Source: Emiliania huxleyi CCMP1516 (Eukaryota; Haptophyta; Isochrysidales; Noelaerhabdaceae). Taken from it: a stretch of 64,000 nucleotides of DNA. Below are positions 9,059 through 18,024 of the stretch, piece by piece. Below the pieces are notes generated by a model that made no database searches, was not told the DNA's origin, and saw nothing but the letters and a program-made list of their open reading frames with translations. The position numbers were made by a program, and so were the translations under genes. The number at the start of each line of letters is the position of its first letter. The stretch's first letter is position 1. The stretch covers positions 124,001 through 188,000 of the forward strand of contig NW_005200690.1 in assembly GCF_000372725.1 (NCBI RefSeq), given 5' to 3'.

Positions 9059-11533
9059 TCAGCTCACCTTGCTGCAGATGGTGGACTGGAGCGCCGCGAG
9101 CTGCGTCGACCACTTGTCGAGCGCGCTGTACTTTTTGGCGTCGGCCGCCTTGTCGGTGAGGAGGAGGAGCGCGCCGACCTGGTCGATGTGGCCGTCGATG
9201 TGGCCGTCGAGGATGAGCGAGACGAGCAGCTCCTCCACCTCGCCTGTGATCAATGAAGTATGGTTGACATCAGCTGATATTCATCAGGCGAGCTCCTCGA
9301 CCTCGCCCTGCGCGATGTTGAGCTCGCTCGAGATGAAGGAGAGGCGGATGCGCGTGTACGGCTTGATGACGCGCAGCAGGACCTGCGACGCACACGCGCG
9401 GGTGGAGCACGGCTCAGGGGGCGGAGGGGGCGGAGAGGCTGGGGGCGGGGGCGAAGGCGGGGGCGAAGGCGGGGGCGAAGGCGGGGGCGGGGGCGGGGGC
9501 GCAGGGCGGGGGCGGGGGGCGGCTCGCCTGCGTGCGGATGTTCTTGAGCAGGTCGTCGAGGTACATCTTGATGAATGCGTCGCCCATGATGGTCGAGTTG
9601 TTGCGCTTGAGGATGCGCTCGAACTCGCCTTTGGCNNNNNNNNNNNNNNNNNNNNNNNNNNNNNNNNNNNNNNNNNNNNNNNNNNNNNNNNNNNNNNNNN
9701 NNNNNNNNNNNNNNNNNNNNNNNNNNNNNNNNNNNGGGAGGGAGGGGGGCAGCCTGCCGGCTGTTTGGGCTTGAGGCGGGGGAGGGGAGGGGCGGTCGTG
9801 TTTGGGGCCGCGGGCGCACGGATCTCGTTGTTCATGTACGCGGAGAGCAGGTTGGTCATCGCGAGGATCTCGGGGTCGTTCTTGTACGGCTTGGCCTCCT
9901 GCGAGTCGAAGGGCGAGATGTCCGAGTTCATGAGCATGTTGGAGAGGATGAGGTACTTGAGGCACTGGATCCGCCGCCCCACCCCGGCCTCGTCGTAGTT
10001 CCTATGAGTAATTCACTGCCGTCAACATGAACTAGTAGCAATTCGACCCTCGCCTCGCCGTAGTTCTTGAAGGCGTCGAAAAAGTCGTTGCGCGCCGGCT
10101 CCCACTCGCGGAGCGCCATGTGCATCTTGCCGCCGCACTCTCGGATCACGCCCATGATCTTGGGGTGGGGGATAGCCGACTTGATCTGCAGCGCCTTCTG
10201 GTATAAGCTCTTGAGCTTCTTGTTGTTCTTGGTGGCGGTGTACCTGGACCACAGCCACCAGCCATGTCACGCGACTAGCCATTCACGCTAGGCGGCCACC
10301 CGTAGGTGGCCACCAGCCCCCGGGGGGGCGGCGCCGCACATCTGGATCTCGAGCGCGCACACCTCGGAGGGCTCGAGGGAGGCTGCAGGGTGCTTGTAGG
10401 GAGGCGGCAGGAAGCTGCTAGGCAGCTGCTAGGGAGGGTCTAGGCAGGGTCTGGGGAAGGGTCTCGGCAGGGTCCGCACATCTGGATCTCGAGCGCGTAC
10501 ACCTCGAGCAGCTGCGTGCCTGCGGTAGAGGGGCGGAGAGGGGCGTCGAATGCGAGCCGCTCCAGGGGCGCACGCCGCTCCCCGGCGGCGGCACACCCTT
10601 CTTCATGTCGTCGGTGCCGTCCTCGTGCTGGCACGAGCTGTTGAGCTCCTGGAGCAGCGGCCGGAGGGAGGGGCTGGGAGGGGCTGGGAGGGGCTGGGAG
10701 GGGCTGGGAGGGGCTGGGAGGGGCTGGGAGGGGCTGGGAGGGGCTGGGAGGGGCTGGGAGGGGCTGGGAGGGGCTGGGAGGGGCGGAGAGGGGCGGAGAG
10801 GGGAGGGGAGGGGAGGAGAGGGCAGCGGGTGGGAGGCAAGGAAGGGAGGGCGGCAGGCGGCGTGCAGACGTGCTGCGGCGGAGGAGATGGAGGCGGCGGC
10901 GGAGGCGGCGGAGGCTGGGGCGACGGCCGGGGCGGAAGAGGAGGGCGCAAGGGGAGGGGCGAGCCTTGATGATCTTCTGGAGGCGGCCATACTCTGCGCG
11001 ATCGAACCACAGCTTGCCAAGCTTGAGCTTCGTCTTGAACCAGAGCCGCTCGTTCTTGGCCTCCTGCAGCGCCGTCAGCGTCGTCTCGTACAGCTCCTGC
11101 AGCAGCGCCATCTGCTCGGAGCCAGAGACGAGGTCGAGGATCTTGTTGATGACCTTCTCAGAGTAGTTGCGCGTGACGGCCGACTTGATGTAGGTCAGCA
11201 GCTCGCGGTACGCCTCCATCATCTCGGCCCACTTGCCGCGCTTGAACTGCAGCTTGACGATCATCTTGTACGCCTTGAAGCCCCACTCGCCTGCAGCAAA
11301 CGCGGACGCCTTTCACCGACCAGTCGCGGTCGCGGCCCGGCGGCGGCGGCGCGGTCGTGAGAACGCGCGCCCTTGTCCGACTCCATTGTCGCCACTTCCT
11401 TGAAGCCGGCGACGGCCGCATCCTCGTCAGTGTCGCGCAGCCCCTTGCTGTTGTAGTACTGGTTCTCGATGTTGACGTCCTCCTCCTCATCATCCTCGCT
11501 GTACTCGAAGCCGTAGTCTTCGTCGTCGCTCAT
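9059..11533 (-). CDS. CSN2: COP9 signalosome complex subunit 2
   Basis: Nine exons on the minus strand: 11371-11533, 10965-11290, 10597-10648, 10480-10519, 10054-10243, 9820-9988, 9528-9628, 9307-9382, 9059-9243. Joined, they keep frame throughout and give 433 residues, close to the usual length of about 440. The acidic N-terminus ([14 protein letters not shown]), the [10 protein letters not shown] segment, [36 protein letters not shown], the [19 protein letters not shown] block and the C-terminal PCI/winged-helix part ([27 protein letters not shown]) are all characteristic of CSN2, the scaffold subunit of the cullin-deneddylating COP9 signalosome. Five or more introns use GC donors; the 100-N gap is inside intron 6. 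The stop follows AAGGTGAGC, itself a good donor, so a tiny last exon is possible. Confidence 0.93.
9636..9735. other. Assembly gap (100 N)
   Basis: A run of 100 undetermined bases. It lies within CSN2 intron 6 (9629-9819), so no coding sequence is lost. Confidence 0.99.
10665..10800 (+). repeat. Minisatellite GGGAGGGGCT in CSN2 intron 2
   Basis: About twelve near-perfect copies of a 10-bp unit, GGGAGGGGCT, sit just inside the 3' splice site of CSN2 intron 2 (intron read on the minus strand), so the transcript carries a long C/U-rich tract immediately upstream of the acceptor. Confidence 0.95.
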
Positions 11534-11814
11534 CGCGGCACTAGCGTCGGCGTGTGAGTGTTTAGAGCTCGGATCACAGCCGTGGCGCCCACAGAGGCAG
11601 CACCCAAGCGTGCGATGGGCGCGGCCAAGAAGCCAAGCAAAAATAACGCACGCTCAGCGGAGCTGGGAAGAGCACCGCCACACGGACTAGCGGGGTTTTA
11701 AAAACAAGAACCGAAAAGAACGGCTGCTCTGTCTCCAAAGGGGTGCGTGGGTGGCAGACAAAGCCCAGCCACCAGCCAGCGACGGCAAGCAAGCGAGCGC
11801 CGCGACGTGTTCGC

Positions 11815-11893
11815 CGTGACATGTCGTCATCATCTGTCTCGCGTCCATACGACCGCGCTGGTGTCCAGTCCGAGCCTGACTGTTCTTCACCTA
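11815..11893 (-). repeat. Repeat B
   Basis: On the minus strand this reads GGTGAAGAACAG, then CGGACTGGACACCA, then a GGACGC-AGACAGATGATG block. Relatives are at 31205-31270, 38695-38800 and 54527-54615. The region 11534-11814 contains only the 5' flank of CSN2. Confidence 0.75.
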
Positions 11894-11904
11894 AACTAAA
11901 AAGC

Positions 11905-11989
11905 TAGCGTTGATCCGCGCGAGATTCAGCAAAATGCCAGAGTGCCAACGCAACGCCGACCACTCCGCCGGCGTGAGCACCGAGCCGGT
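11905..11989 (+). pseudogene. 85-bp copy of an internal piece of the gene at 59435-60661
   Basis: The sequence from GCTAGCGTTGATCC to GAGCACCGAGCCGG is identical to 59669-59752, an internal coding segment of the glycosyltransferase-like gene. It has no flanking exons and is a solitary fragment. The rest of 11990-12534 holds no gene. Confidence 0.85.
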
Positions 11990-12394
11990 AAAGAAAAAGA
12001 CCCCTAATCCCTAGGTAGGCTCAGTTTTGCTGCGCCAGACCAGGGAAACGGATACTCGTAGTTGCTCCATCCGTTTTCCATCCGTATGGCGCGTCGGGAG
12101 GGAGGATTTCGATCGACGCCGCATGCGCCGTTCAAACGTGGTGCGTCCACCTTAACAGACTGCGCCGGGCCCGCTCCTGGCGCGTAACCAACTGTGGGGC
12201 GGGGGAGGTCAAAGCATTTTAAGCAAGTCCAATGCACGCGACGCCGGCACTTGTACAAATAATTGTGTTCCGGCGGGTCCGGCGAACGAACTCCGCCTGC
12301 CCCCGCGGCGAGAGTGAATCCGACCAGCGCTCTACGCTCGTCGTCGAGGCGGCTTCCTCCTCTTTGACCTTTCAGTGTAATACAAATGGGCGCT

Positions 12395-12405
12395 TTCTCT
12401 CTCTC

Positions 12406-12486
<81 letters not shown>

Positions 12487-12490
12487 ACTC
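12395..12490 (+). repeat. (TC)n microsatellite
   Basis: About 80 bp of almost pure TC dinucleotide repeat, close to the 3' end of the MFS transporter gene. Confidence 0.98.
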
Positions 12491-12534
12491 CTCACGAAGC
12501 TGCCCTTGCTGGAGTGACTCGTCGAGCCTAACGC

Positions 12535-13959
12535 CTACACGCCTCGCGCGTGCTTGTCCCTCAGGTCCCTCGCTTCCAACGCGGCGCGTCTCGTCAGCGT
12601 CGCCGACGCGGCAATCGCGCAGAGCTGCATCCCGGTGTTGACACAGAGCGCCGCCTCGCTGCCGAACCGCGCCAGGAGCATCCCGAGCGCCGACGGCACG
12701 AGCACAAACGTGGCGTCCTGCACCTGGCCGACCAGGCTGCTCTGTGCACCTCGCAACTCTAGTCGAGTCAGCTCGGCGGCACTGGCGCTAGTGCCGGCGC
12801 CCAGCGCCGCCGTGCCAGCCTCCCACACCGCGAGCAGGAGCAAGAAGCACGGCAGCGCGGCGCAAGGCAGCAAGCCGAACGCACACGCGCTGGCCAAGGC
12901 TCCGGCTCGGGCAACCGTGATATGGCCGAGCCGGTCTGCCAGCGCGCCGCTCAGCGGAGAAGACACGAAGCCAAACAGAGTCATCACGGAGAGCATCAGC
13001 CCAATCTCAGACGAGTCCACCCCAAAGTGGCTGGCCATTATAGAGGGCAGCACAGTCATCCAGGCGGCCCAGCCGGCAGCGAGTGCGTAGCGCAGCAGCA
13101 GCAGGCCCCGCTGCCGCGGGTCGCTGAGCACCGCGCGCAGTGGTCCGTGCTGCGCACCACCCAGACCGCAGACGACATTGACGGTGCTGCTCGTCGACGG
13201 AATGGAGGAAGAGGGCGCCGTCGGCATCAGGGCGTACAATGGCGCACAGATGCCACAAATGTAGGCAAATACGAAAAAGGGCTGGCGAATCCCGCTCTGC
13301 AGCGCAAGGCGGCCTCCAACTACAGGTCCGGCGGCATACGCCAGCGTCACCAGCGCCTGGTTCCAGCCGAGAAGCGCTCCGCGCGACGACGGCCAGTGAG
13401 AGACGATGTCGAGCCGCCAGGCCTGCGCAGCAATGTCTGAAGCTGCGCCCCCCACACCGACGCACAACCTTCCAAAGAGCATGCCCCCGAGTGAGGAGGC
13501 AGCGGCGGTGCAAAAGGCGCCGACGGATAGCACCGCGCTGCCGATGATTAGCAGCGGCTTGCGTCCCACGTCGTCCACGAGCGAACCAATGCTGAGATTG
13601 AGCGCTACGCGCGCCACACAGGGCGCCGCGATGACAAAGCCGCCCGCAGCCTCGCCAAGGTCAAGCTGCTGAGCGAATTGAGCGTAGAATGGCATGCACA
13701 TGCCCAGGCCTGCTTGGTAGGCCATGCCACAGAGCGTCAGAATGACCATCTGCAGGATGGCGGTGCGGCGGGCCTCCTTCGCCTCGCGGTCGGGCAACGG
13801 AACGGGAAGCACCTTGGCGAGGTCGGAGAGGGCGAGGAGGAGAGGTCCATCCTGCGGTGCTCTCGGCGGCCTTGCAGTCTCGCACTTTGCGTGCATGACC
13901 TCCACTGTGCTGGGTGTCACCTCCATGTCGAGCAAGACGGAGCGAGGGGAGGTCGTCAT
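12535..13959 (-). CDS. Major facilitator superfamily transporter
   Basis: Single-exon ORF of 474 residues with a hydrophilic N-terminus of about 70 residues and then roughly twelve hydrophobic helices. The loop between helices 2 and 3 carries GSLVDDVGRKPLL, a good MFS motif A; the equivalent in the second half is GALADRLGHITVARAG, confirming the two-fold repeat. Helix 5 has YAAGPVVGGRL, reminiscent of motif C of drug:H+ antiporters. A Ser-rich central loop joins the halves. It is probably a proton-coupled exporter or a related solute carrier of the DHA1 type; the substrate is unknown. Start at 13959 chosen as the first in-frame Met. Upstream (13960-14136) is the presumed shared promoter region with the divergent ORF at 14137. 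Confidence 0.85.
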   Translation of the reverse strand: MTTSPRSVLLDMEVTPSTVEVMHAKCETARPPRAPQDGPLLLALSDLAKVLPVPLPDREAKEARRTAILQMVILTLCGMAYQAGLGMCMPFYAQFAQQLDLGEAAGGFVIAAPCVARVALNLSIGSLVDDVGRKPLLIIGSAVLSVGAFCTAAASSLGGMLFGRLCVGVGGAASDIAAQAWRLDIVSHWPSSRGALLGWNQALVTLAYAAGPVVGGRLALQSGIRQPFFVFAYICGICAPLYALMPTAPSSSIPSTSSTVNVVCGLGGAQHGPLRAVLSDPRQRGLLLLRYALAAGWAAWMTVLPSIMASHFGVDSSEIGLMLSVMTLFGFVSSPLSGALADRLGHITVARAGALASACAFGLLPCAALPCFLLLLAVWEAGTAALGAGTSASAAELTRLELRGAQSSLVGQVQDATFVLVPSALGMLLARFGSEAALCVNTGMQLCAIAASATLTRRAALEARDLRDKHARGV

Positions 13960-14136
13960 GGGCTGTCGTGTGGTCTCTGCACTTGGCGGGACTCAATCGG
14001 ATTTCCCGGCCATTTCTCTCTTCTTTTTTCGGGGAAGGCGCTGTTTGGCTGGTGTTGCCGTGTTGGCCGTGTTGGAGCCGTGTTGACGCGTGTTGGTGGC
14101 GTGTTGGGCCGTGTTGCGGGCGTGTTGTCGGACAAG

Positions 14137-15033
14137 ATGTCCAGGCGCGGCAAGGGCAAGGCAGCCGCGGGTTCCGGCGAAACCTGGTACGAGAAGAAGT
14201 GTCGAGAGGACCCCAACTTCAAGGCCGAGCGTGCTGAGGCGGCGAGGAAGGCGCGGCAAGCCGCAGCAGCAGACAGGGCGGCCGCGGCACCTGCAGCGGC
14301 GGCGGCAGCGCCTGCAGCGACGGCGGAGGCCAACACCGCGACGAGCCCGGGCTTTCTCGAGCGCACGATGCCCAGCGTCTTCGGCCGCACGGCGCTCGCG
14401 GCGGCACAGCGGCAGCCGGCGCCTGGCGGCGCGCCAGTGTCGGGCGGCTATACCACGGCTGCGGCGCTCGACGGTTTGCGCTATCCGTCCGGCTCGTCAC
14501 CGAGCGAGGTTGGTTACCACGCCCCGGAATGGGCGGGCCTCGAGCGCGCGCACCAGCTGCTCGGCGTGCAGCTGCTCGAGCCCGGGCTGCTGCGCGAGGA
14601 GCAGCTCACGCGCGCGGCGGAGCGGCTGAGGCGCGGCGAGGCGCCGTTCAACGTCGACGAGGCGCACGAGGCGCTCGAGTCGGCCGTCCAGGCGCTCGGG
14701 TACTACACGTGCGCGGTCAAGGAGGCGCGCAAGTCGCTCATGCCCGCCGAGCCGCTGCTGCAGCTCATCGAGAAGCTCGAGGTGGCGCAGGCGCGCGTCA
14801 ACGCGCTCACGGCCAAGACGATCGAGGCGGCACGCGCGGCGGCGGCTGCGCCGCACGCGGCGGCTGCGCCGCGCGCGGCGGCTGCGCCGCCTGAGCCCTG
14901 GCTGTCAGGCTGTCAGGTGCTGTCAGGTGGTCTGTCGGGCTGTCGGGCAGCTGTCAGGCACTGTCAGGTGCCTCTGTCAGACCAGCTGTCAGGTGCTGTC
15001 AGTGCTGTCGGGTGCTGTCGGGTGCGTGTCTGA
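14137..15033 (+). CDS. Ala-rich hypothetical protein, 3' end replaced by a transposon end
   Basis: The ATG at 14137 follows CAAG and starts MSRRGKGKAAAGSG, then a basic/alanine-rich region (AERAEAARKARQ), an alanine linker, and a helical part (LLEPGLLREEQLTRAAERLR, then EAHEALESAVQALGYYTC and PLLQLIEKLEVAQARVNALT). From 14891 the frame runs into the left terminal repeat CTGAGCCCTGG of element G and its CTGTCAG array, and stops at 15033. The last 47 codons are therefore transposon-derived, and the native C-terminus is lost or lies beyond the element. No family recognised; the helical core suggests a coiled-coil protein. Confidence 0.45.
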   Translation: MSRRGKGKAAAGSGETWYEKKCREDPNFKAERAEAARKARQAAAADRAAAAPAAAAAAPAATAEANTATSPGFLERTMPSVFGRTALAAAQRQPAPGGAPVSGGYTTAAALDGLRYPSGSSPSEVGYHAPEWAGLERAHQLLGVQLLEPGLLREEQLTRAAERLRRGEAPFNVDEAHEALESAVQALGYYTCAVKEARKSLMPAEPLLQLIEKLEVAQARVNALTAKTIEAARAAAAAPHAAAAPRAAAAPPEPWLSGCQVLSGGLSGCRAAVRHCQVPLSDQLSGAVSAVGCCRVRV

Positions 15034-15200
15034 CAGGCGAGGGGATCTGTAGCTGTCGGGTGCTGTCAGAGCTGTCGGGTGTTGCTGTCAGACGCTGTCA
15101 GAGCTGTCAGAGCTGTCAGGCTGCTGCTGCTGTCAGACGGTGGGCTGTTGCTGTCAGGTGCTGTCAGGTGGTGCTGTCGGGGTGCTGTCAGGCTCTGACA
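14902..15200 (+). repeat. Subterminal CTGTCAG array of element G
   Basis: About 25 copies of CTGTCAG or CTGTCGG, mostly spaced 8 or 10 bp apart. The same word in the opposite orientation fills both ends of the non-autonomous copy (62041-62285 and 62725-63014). Confidence 0.9.
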
Positions 15201-15268
15201 CACACCAGCCACACTTATGACACTATCAAGAGGAGACTAGCAGGACTCTACTACACATACTCTAGCCT

Positions 15269-17285
15269 CTACTCTGCCTCCGGTCCCACCATCTTTTTCA
15301 TGGTGGACGTCACCATCTTCTTGTCTGCCGCACTGAGAGAATAGCAGAGAGGCAGGGTGGAGTGCTTCTTCAGGTACACCTTGCTGATGATCTGGTAGTT
15401 GCTGGTCCAGCGGAAGGCCTCCCCATCGTTGTCGCTCGTCAGCTTGTAGTACTTGCACGCTCTGTTCTGGTAGCGCGGGCCGTCTGGGGGGGTCCCGTCA
15501 CCCTTCACCTCACGGTACCACCGGAGGAAAAAGAGGCCCTTGGGGTCGTTGATGAAGACCCCATTGCTGCGCTGACTCATGGAGAGCTGGCGCAGGTACT
15601 CTGCGCTGGAGCTGCCAGTGGCGCGGCGCGCGTCTACCGTGCCGTCGGCGACGGCCACCTGCTCAATGTTGCCGATGGCAAAGACCTTGGAGCTGTCCTC
15701 CATGGTGAAGAGCACCGCAACTGCGAAGAGAAAGAGAAGAGGGAGAGATGAGGATGCACGTCTTATGTGTGTGTGTGACAGGCGGGCAAGGGCGTGGTCA
15801 CCGTCATCATCATCCATGTAGAAGTCGAGCTCCTCATCCACATCCTCGCCCCGCTGCTGATGGGATTTGATGAGCCGCTTGACGTGGAAGCGGAGCTTGC
15901 GATCCTTTGACTCCTCCTGGATGGAGACGTTGAAATCTGCCAGCAGTTTACAGATCTCCTCAAAAAACTCTGCGCTGCTGCCCTCCTCGCCGCCGGTTGG
16001 AGGCGCCACGTTGGCCCCGTTCCGCATCAGCTGGTTCAGCACGGCCTCGGCATCTGCAGCATCCTGTGCGCCCATGGCGGTCAGCTCGGCCGGCTCAGCA
16101 TCGGGTGTGCCGTTTGGATCATCCTCCTTCTCTCCCGGCTCCTCCAGCGACGCGCCACCCTGGACATAGGTGTCAGCCAGAGGAAAGTGCAAGCACGGCT
16201 GCTTGAAGAAGCCGGTCCGCGCACAGAGGTTGGCGCGGACTCCACAGGATTGAAGGAGCTCAATCGCACGAGCTAGGCCCCTGTCGAGGGCGGCAATCAT
16301 CTGAGGGTTCGTAGGGAACCAGCCTGGCGGCGGGGTGTCGATCTTGATCCGCTCAATCGAGTGCGGGATGCCGCGGCACGAGGCCGGGATCTTCAACCCC
16401 GGCTGAGCAGCCTCCAGATGCTGTTGGTACAGATAGTGATCGAGATGCCGCGCCCAGCCCATCACCGACACCACCGGGGAGTTTGTCTGCGCCATCCGCC
16501 CGTACTGGAAGAAGTACTCAGAGAAGGCCGACGTGAAGCGCGGCCCGTCCGGCTTGAACCGGCCACCAAAGTTGTCACGGAACTGAATGAATCGCAAAAT
16601 GCAGCCATGGCACGACGTCACAATGTCAAGGAAGGTCTCGCGGGTCAGAAAGTTGGCCTCGAGAGTGAGGCCTCGGGTGGAGGTCACGTGCCGGCGCCAG
16701 TGCAGCACAAAGCCCAGCACCAAGGCGGCGTCCTCGATGACGTCCAGCGGCTCGCGCCCGCGATCGAGCCACGAGGAAAGGTACGTGCTGAAGACGCTCA
16801 CGACGGCAAAGGTGGCATTGAGGTGAGTCTCGCCGGCGTCAATCCGCCGCTTCAGCTCGTCAGCAGTCTTCTTGCTGAAGATCTTGAGCACGCCGGGCCA
16901 GTGCTGCTTGTTGTGCGGGTCGAGGTCCTTGCCGTTGAACATCTTGAAGTCCTTGGGGTCCCGCATGCTGTCGAGGTGGGCGGCGGTGGCAAAGGAGCGC
17001 AACGCCTCGTCGGCACCTGAGTGAAGGGAAGGGGTGGGGGCGGGTGAGTCGGAATGGACTAATGTGCAGAGGGGGGAACGGACGCTGTTGCAGGCGGCGG
17101 CGGGCGATGCCTTGCGGGGTGTGGTAGCCGCCAAAGTCCCAGATTCTCGCTGGGCTCAGTAGCTGCACGCGCAAGCGCCACGCCAAGTGCATGTAGTCCT
17201 GGTGGCCGTAGATGACGAGGCCCTCTGTGGTCTCCGCCAAGCTCAAGAAGAGCAAGGGGTGGTCTAGCTTGTGCACGGCCGTCAC
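15269..17285 (-). CDS. Transposase-like protein of element G (C-terminal part of family)
   Basis: Three exons: 17111-17285, 15802-17016, 15269-15720. The first intron would be GC-AG, the second GT-AG (GTGACC...TTCGCAG); both keep frame. The product starts at or before MTAVHKLDHPLLFLSLAET. Early on, YGHQDYMHLAWRLRVQLL recalls the QDxxHLxxKLRxxLL element of a family of transposon-derived proteins common in marine invertebrates and protists. Then come KDLDPHNKQHW, a helical block with LNATFAVVSVFSTYLSSW, and NFLTRETFLDIVTSCHGCI followed by FRDNFGG, again in the order of that family. The C-terminal third is acidic (FFEEICKLLADFNV, then DEELDFYMDDDD) and ends in a domain I do not recognise. The expected catalytic N-terminal half is missing, so it is probably a partial gene. 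Family assignment is from memory of motifs. Confidence 0.55.
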
Positions 17286-17340
17286 CCATTCCCGAGGATC
17301 TTTGGTGTGATTCGCCTAGGGGCCCTAAATGGCCTGCAAT

Positions 17341-17575
17341 GCCATATCTTTTGTGCCTAGCTTGTAGAGCACCTTAAAAAAGTACTTTGTCTTGGAGTGA
17401 AAAGTTTTTCGATGAGGTGGGGATCCGTGGTGAGCCGATTCCCAGATTCTCCAGATTCCCCCTCGAAAACCGCGCCTTTTAATTCACTGCGGCCGCGGGC
17501 TTTCTCGGACTACTTTTCACTCGAAGACAAAGTAGTTTTTTAATATTACGGTACCTACAAAAAATATCCGAGATC
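17341..17575. mobile_element. MITE-like inverted repeat
   Basis: TAAAAAAGTACTTTGTCTTG at about 17376 is matched in reverse complement at about 17520-17541 (outer end TAAAAAACTACTTTGTCTTC), about 30 bp at more than 90% identity; weaker inverted similarity extends outward to TATCTTTTGTG and TATTTTTTGTA. The interior is about 110 bp without an ORF. The AT-rich tips differ sharply from the surrounding GC-rich DNA. Confidence 0.65.
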
Positions 17576-17696
17576 ATATGGAGCTCACCACAGGGTTTGC
17601 GGCGGTCATTGTCCTACCAGCGGGCACAGTGGGCCGCGGACACCCGTGAATGACCTTAAGAGGGAGATGTGCGCGAGCTGCGGGACCGCCGGGACG

Positions 17697-17895
17697 CAAT
17701 ACCAAACAACTCTAACACTCACACATCATTTGGGGCCTGGAGCCCTCTTCACGCGCGCGCGAGACGTGCAGACAGGGTTGCCAGGTGAGAGAGAGAGAGC
17801 GAATGGCGCGGTTCACGCCTCGCACAACAGAGAGAGAGATGCGCTCTGCATGGTGGGACATAAAAGAGAGCGAGTACTTGGGCGAGTAGGCAGTT
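17697..17895 (-). repeat. Repeat A, near full length
   Basis: On the minus strand: the block beginning GCCTACTCGCCCAAGTACTC, then GTCCCACCATGCAGAGCG, GGCGTGAACCGCGCC and the conserved end GTTTGGTATTG. It lacks the usual CT tail. Between 17286 and 18024 I see only this repeat and the MITE-like element, no gene. Confidence 0.85.
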
Positions 17896-18024
17896 TTGTT
17901 GTACTTTGGACGGACGGGTAAAATCGGAAATCGGCGCCTGGCCCTCAGGCGAGCAAAAGAAAATGGTTTGTGCTGGGGGGCAGGGTGACTCTCTACTCTG
18001 ACTCTAGTGACCGGCAGCGTCACC

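Larger units (their letters stand above)
14891..17285. mobile_element. Element G, probable autonomous relative (one end seen)
   Basis: The left end CTGAGCCCTGG (14891-14901) is identical to both ends of the proven insertion at 62029-63025. Next comes about 300 bp with roughly two dozen CTGTCAG/CTGTCGG words, then a segment (15190-15290) nearly identical to the reverse strand of 62625-62730. A minus-strand transposase-like gene follows. I cannot find the matching right end (CCAGGGCTCAG followed by TGCGCCGC) downstream, so this copy is truncated or rearranged on the right. Confidence 0.75.

Noticed and set aside
9059-9070. Extra last exon for CSN2 after AAG|GTGAGC
   Set aside because: Possible, but the in-frame stop gives a family-typical C-terminus; no downstream exon could be recognised.
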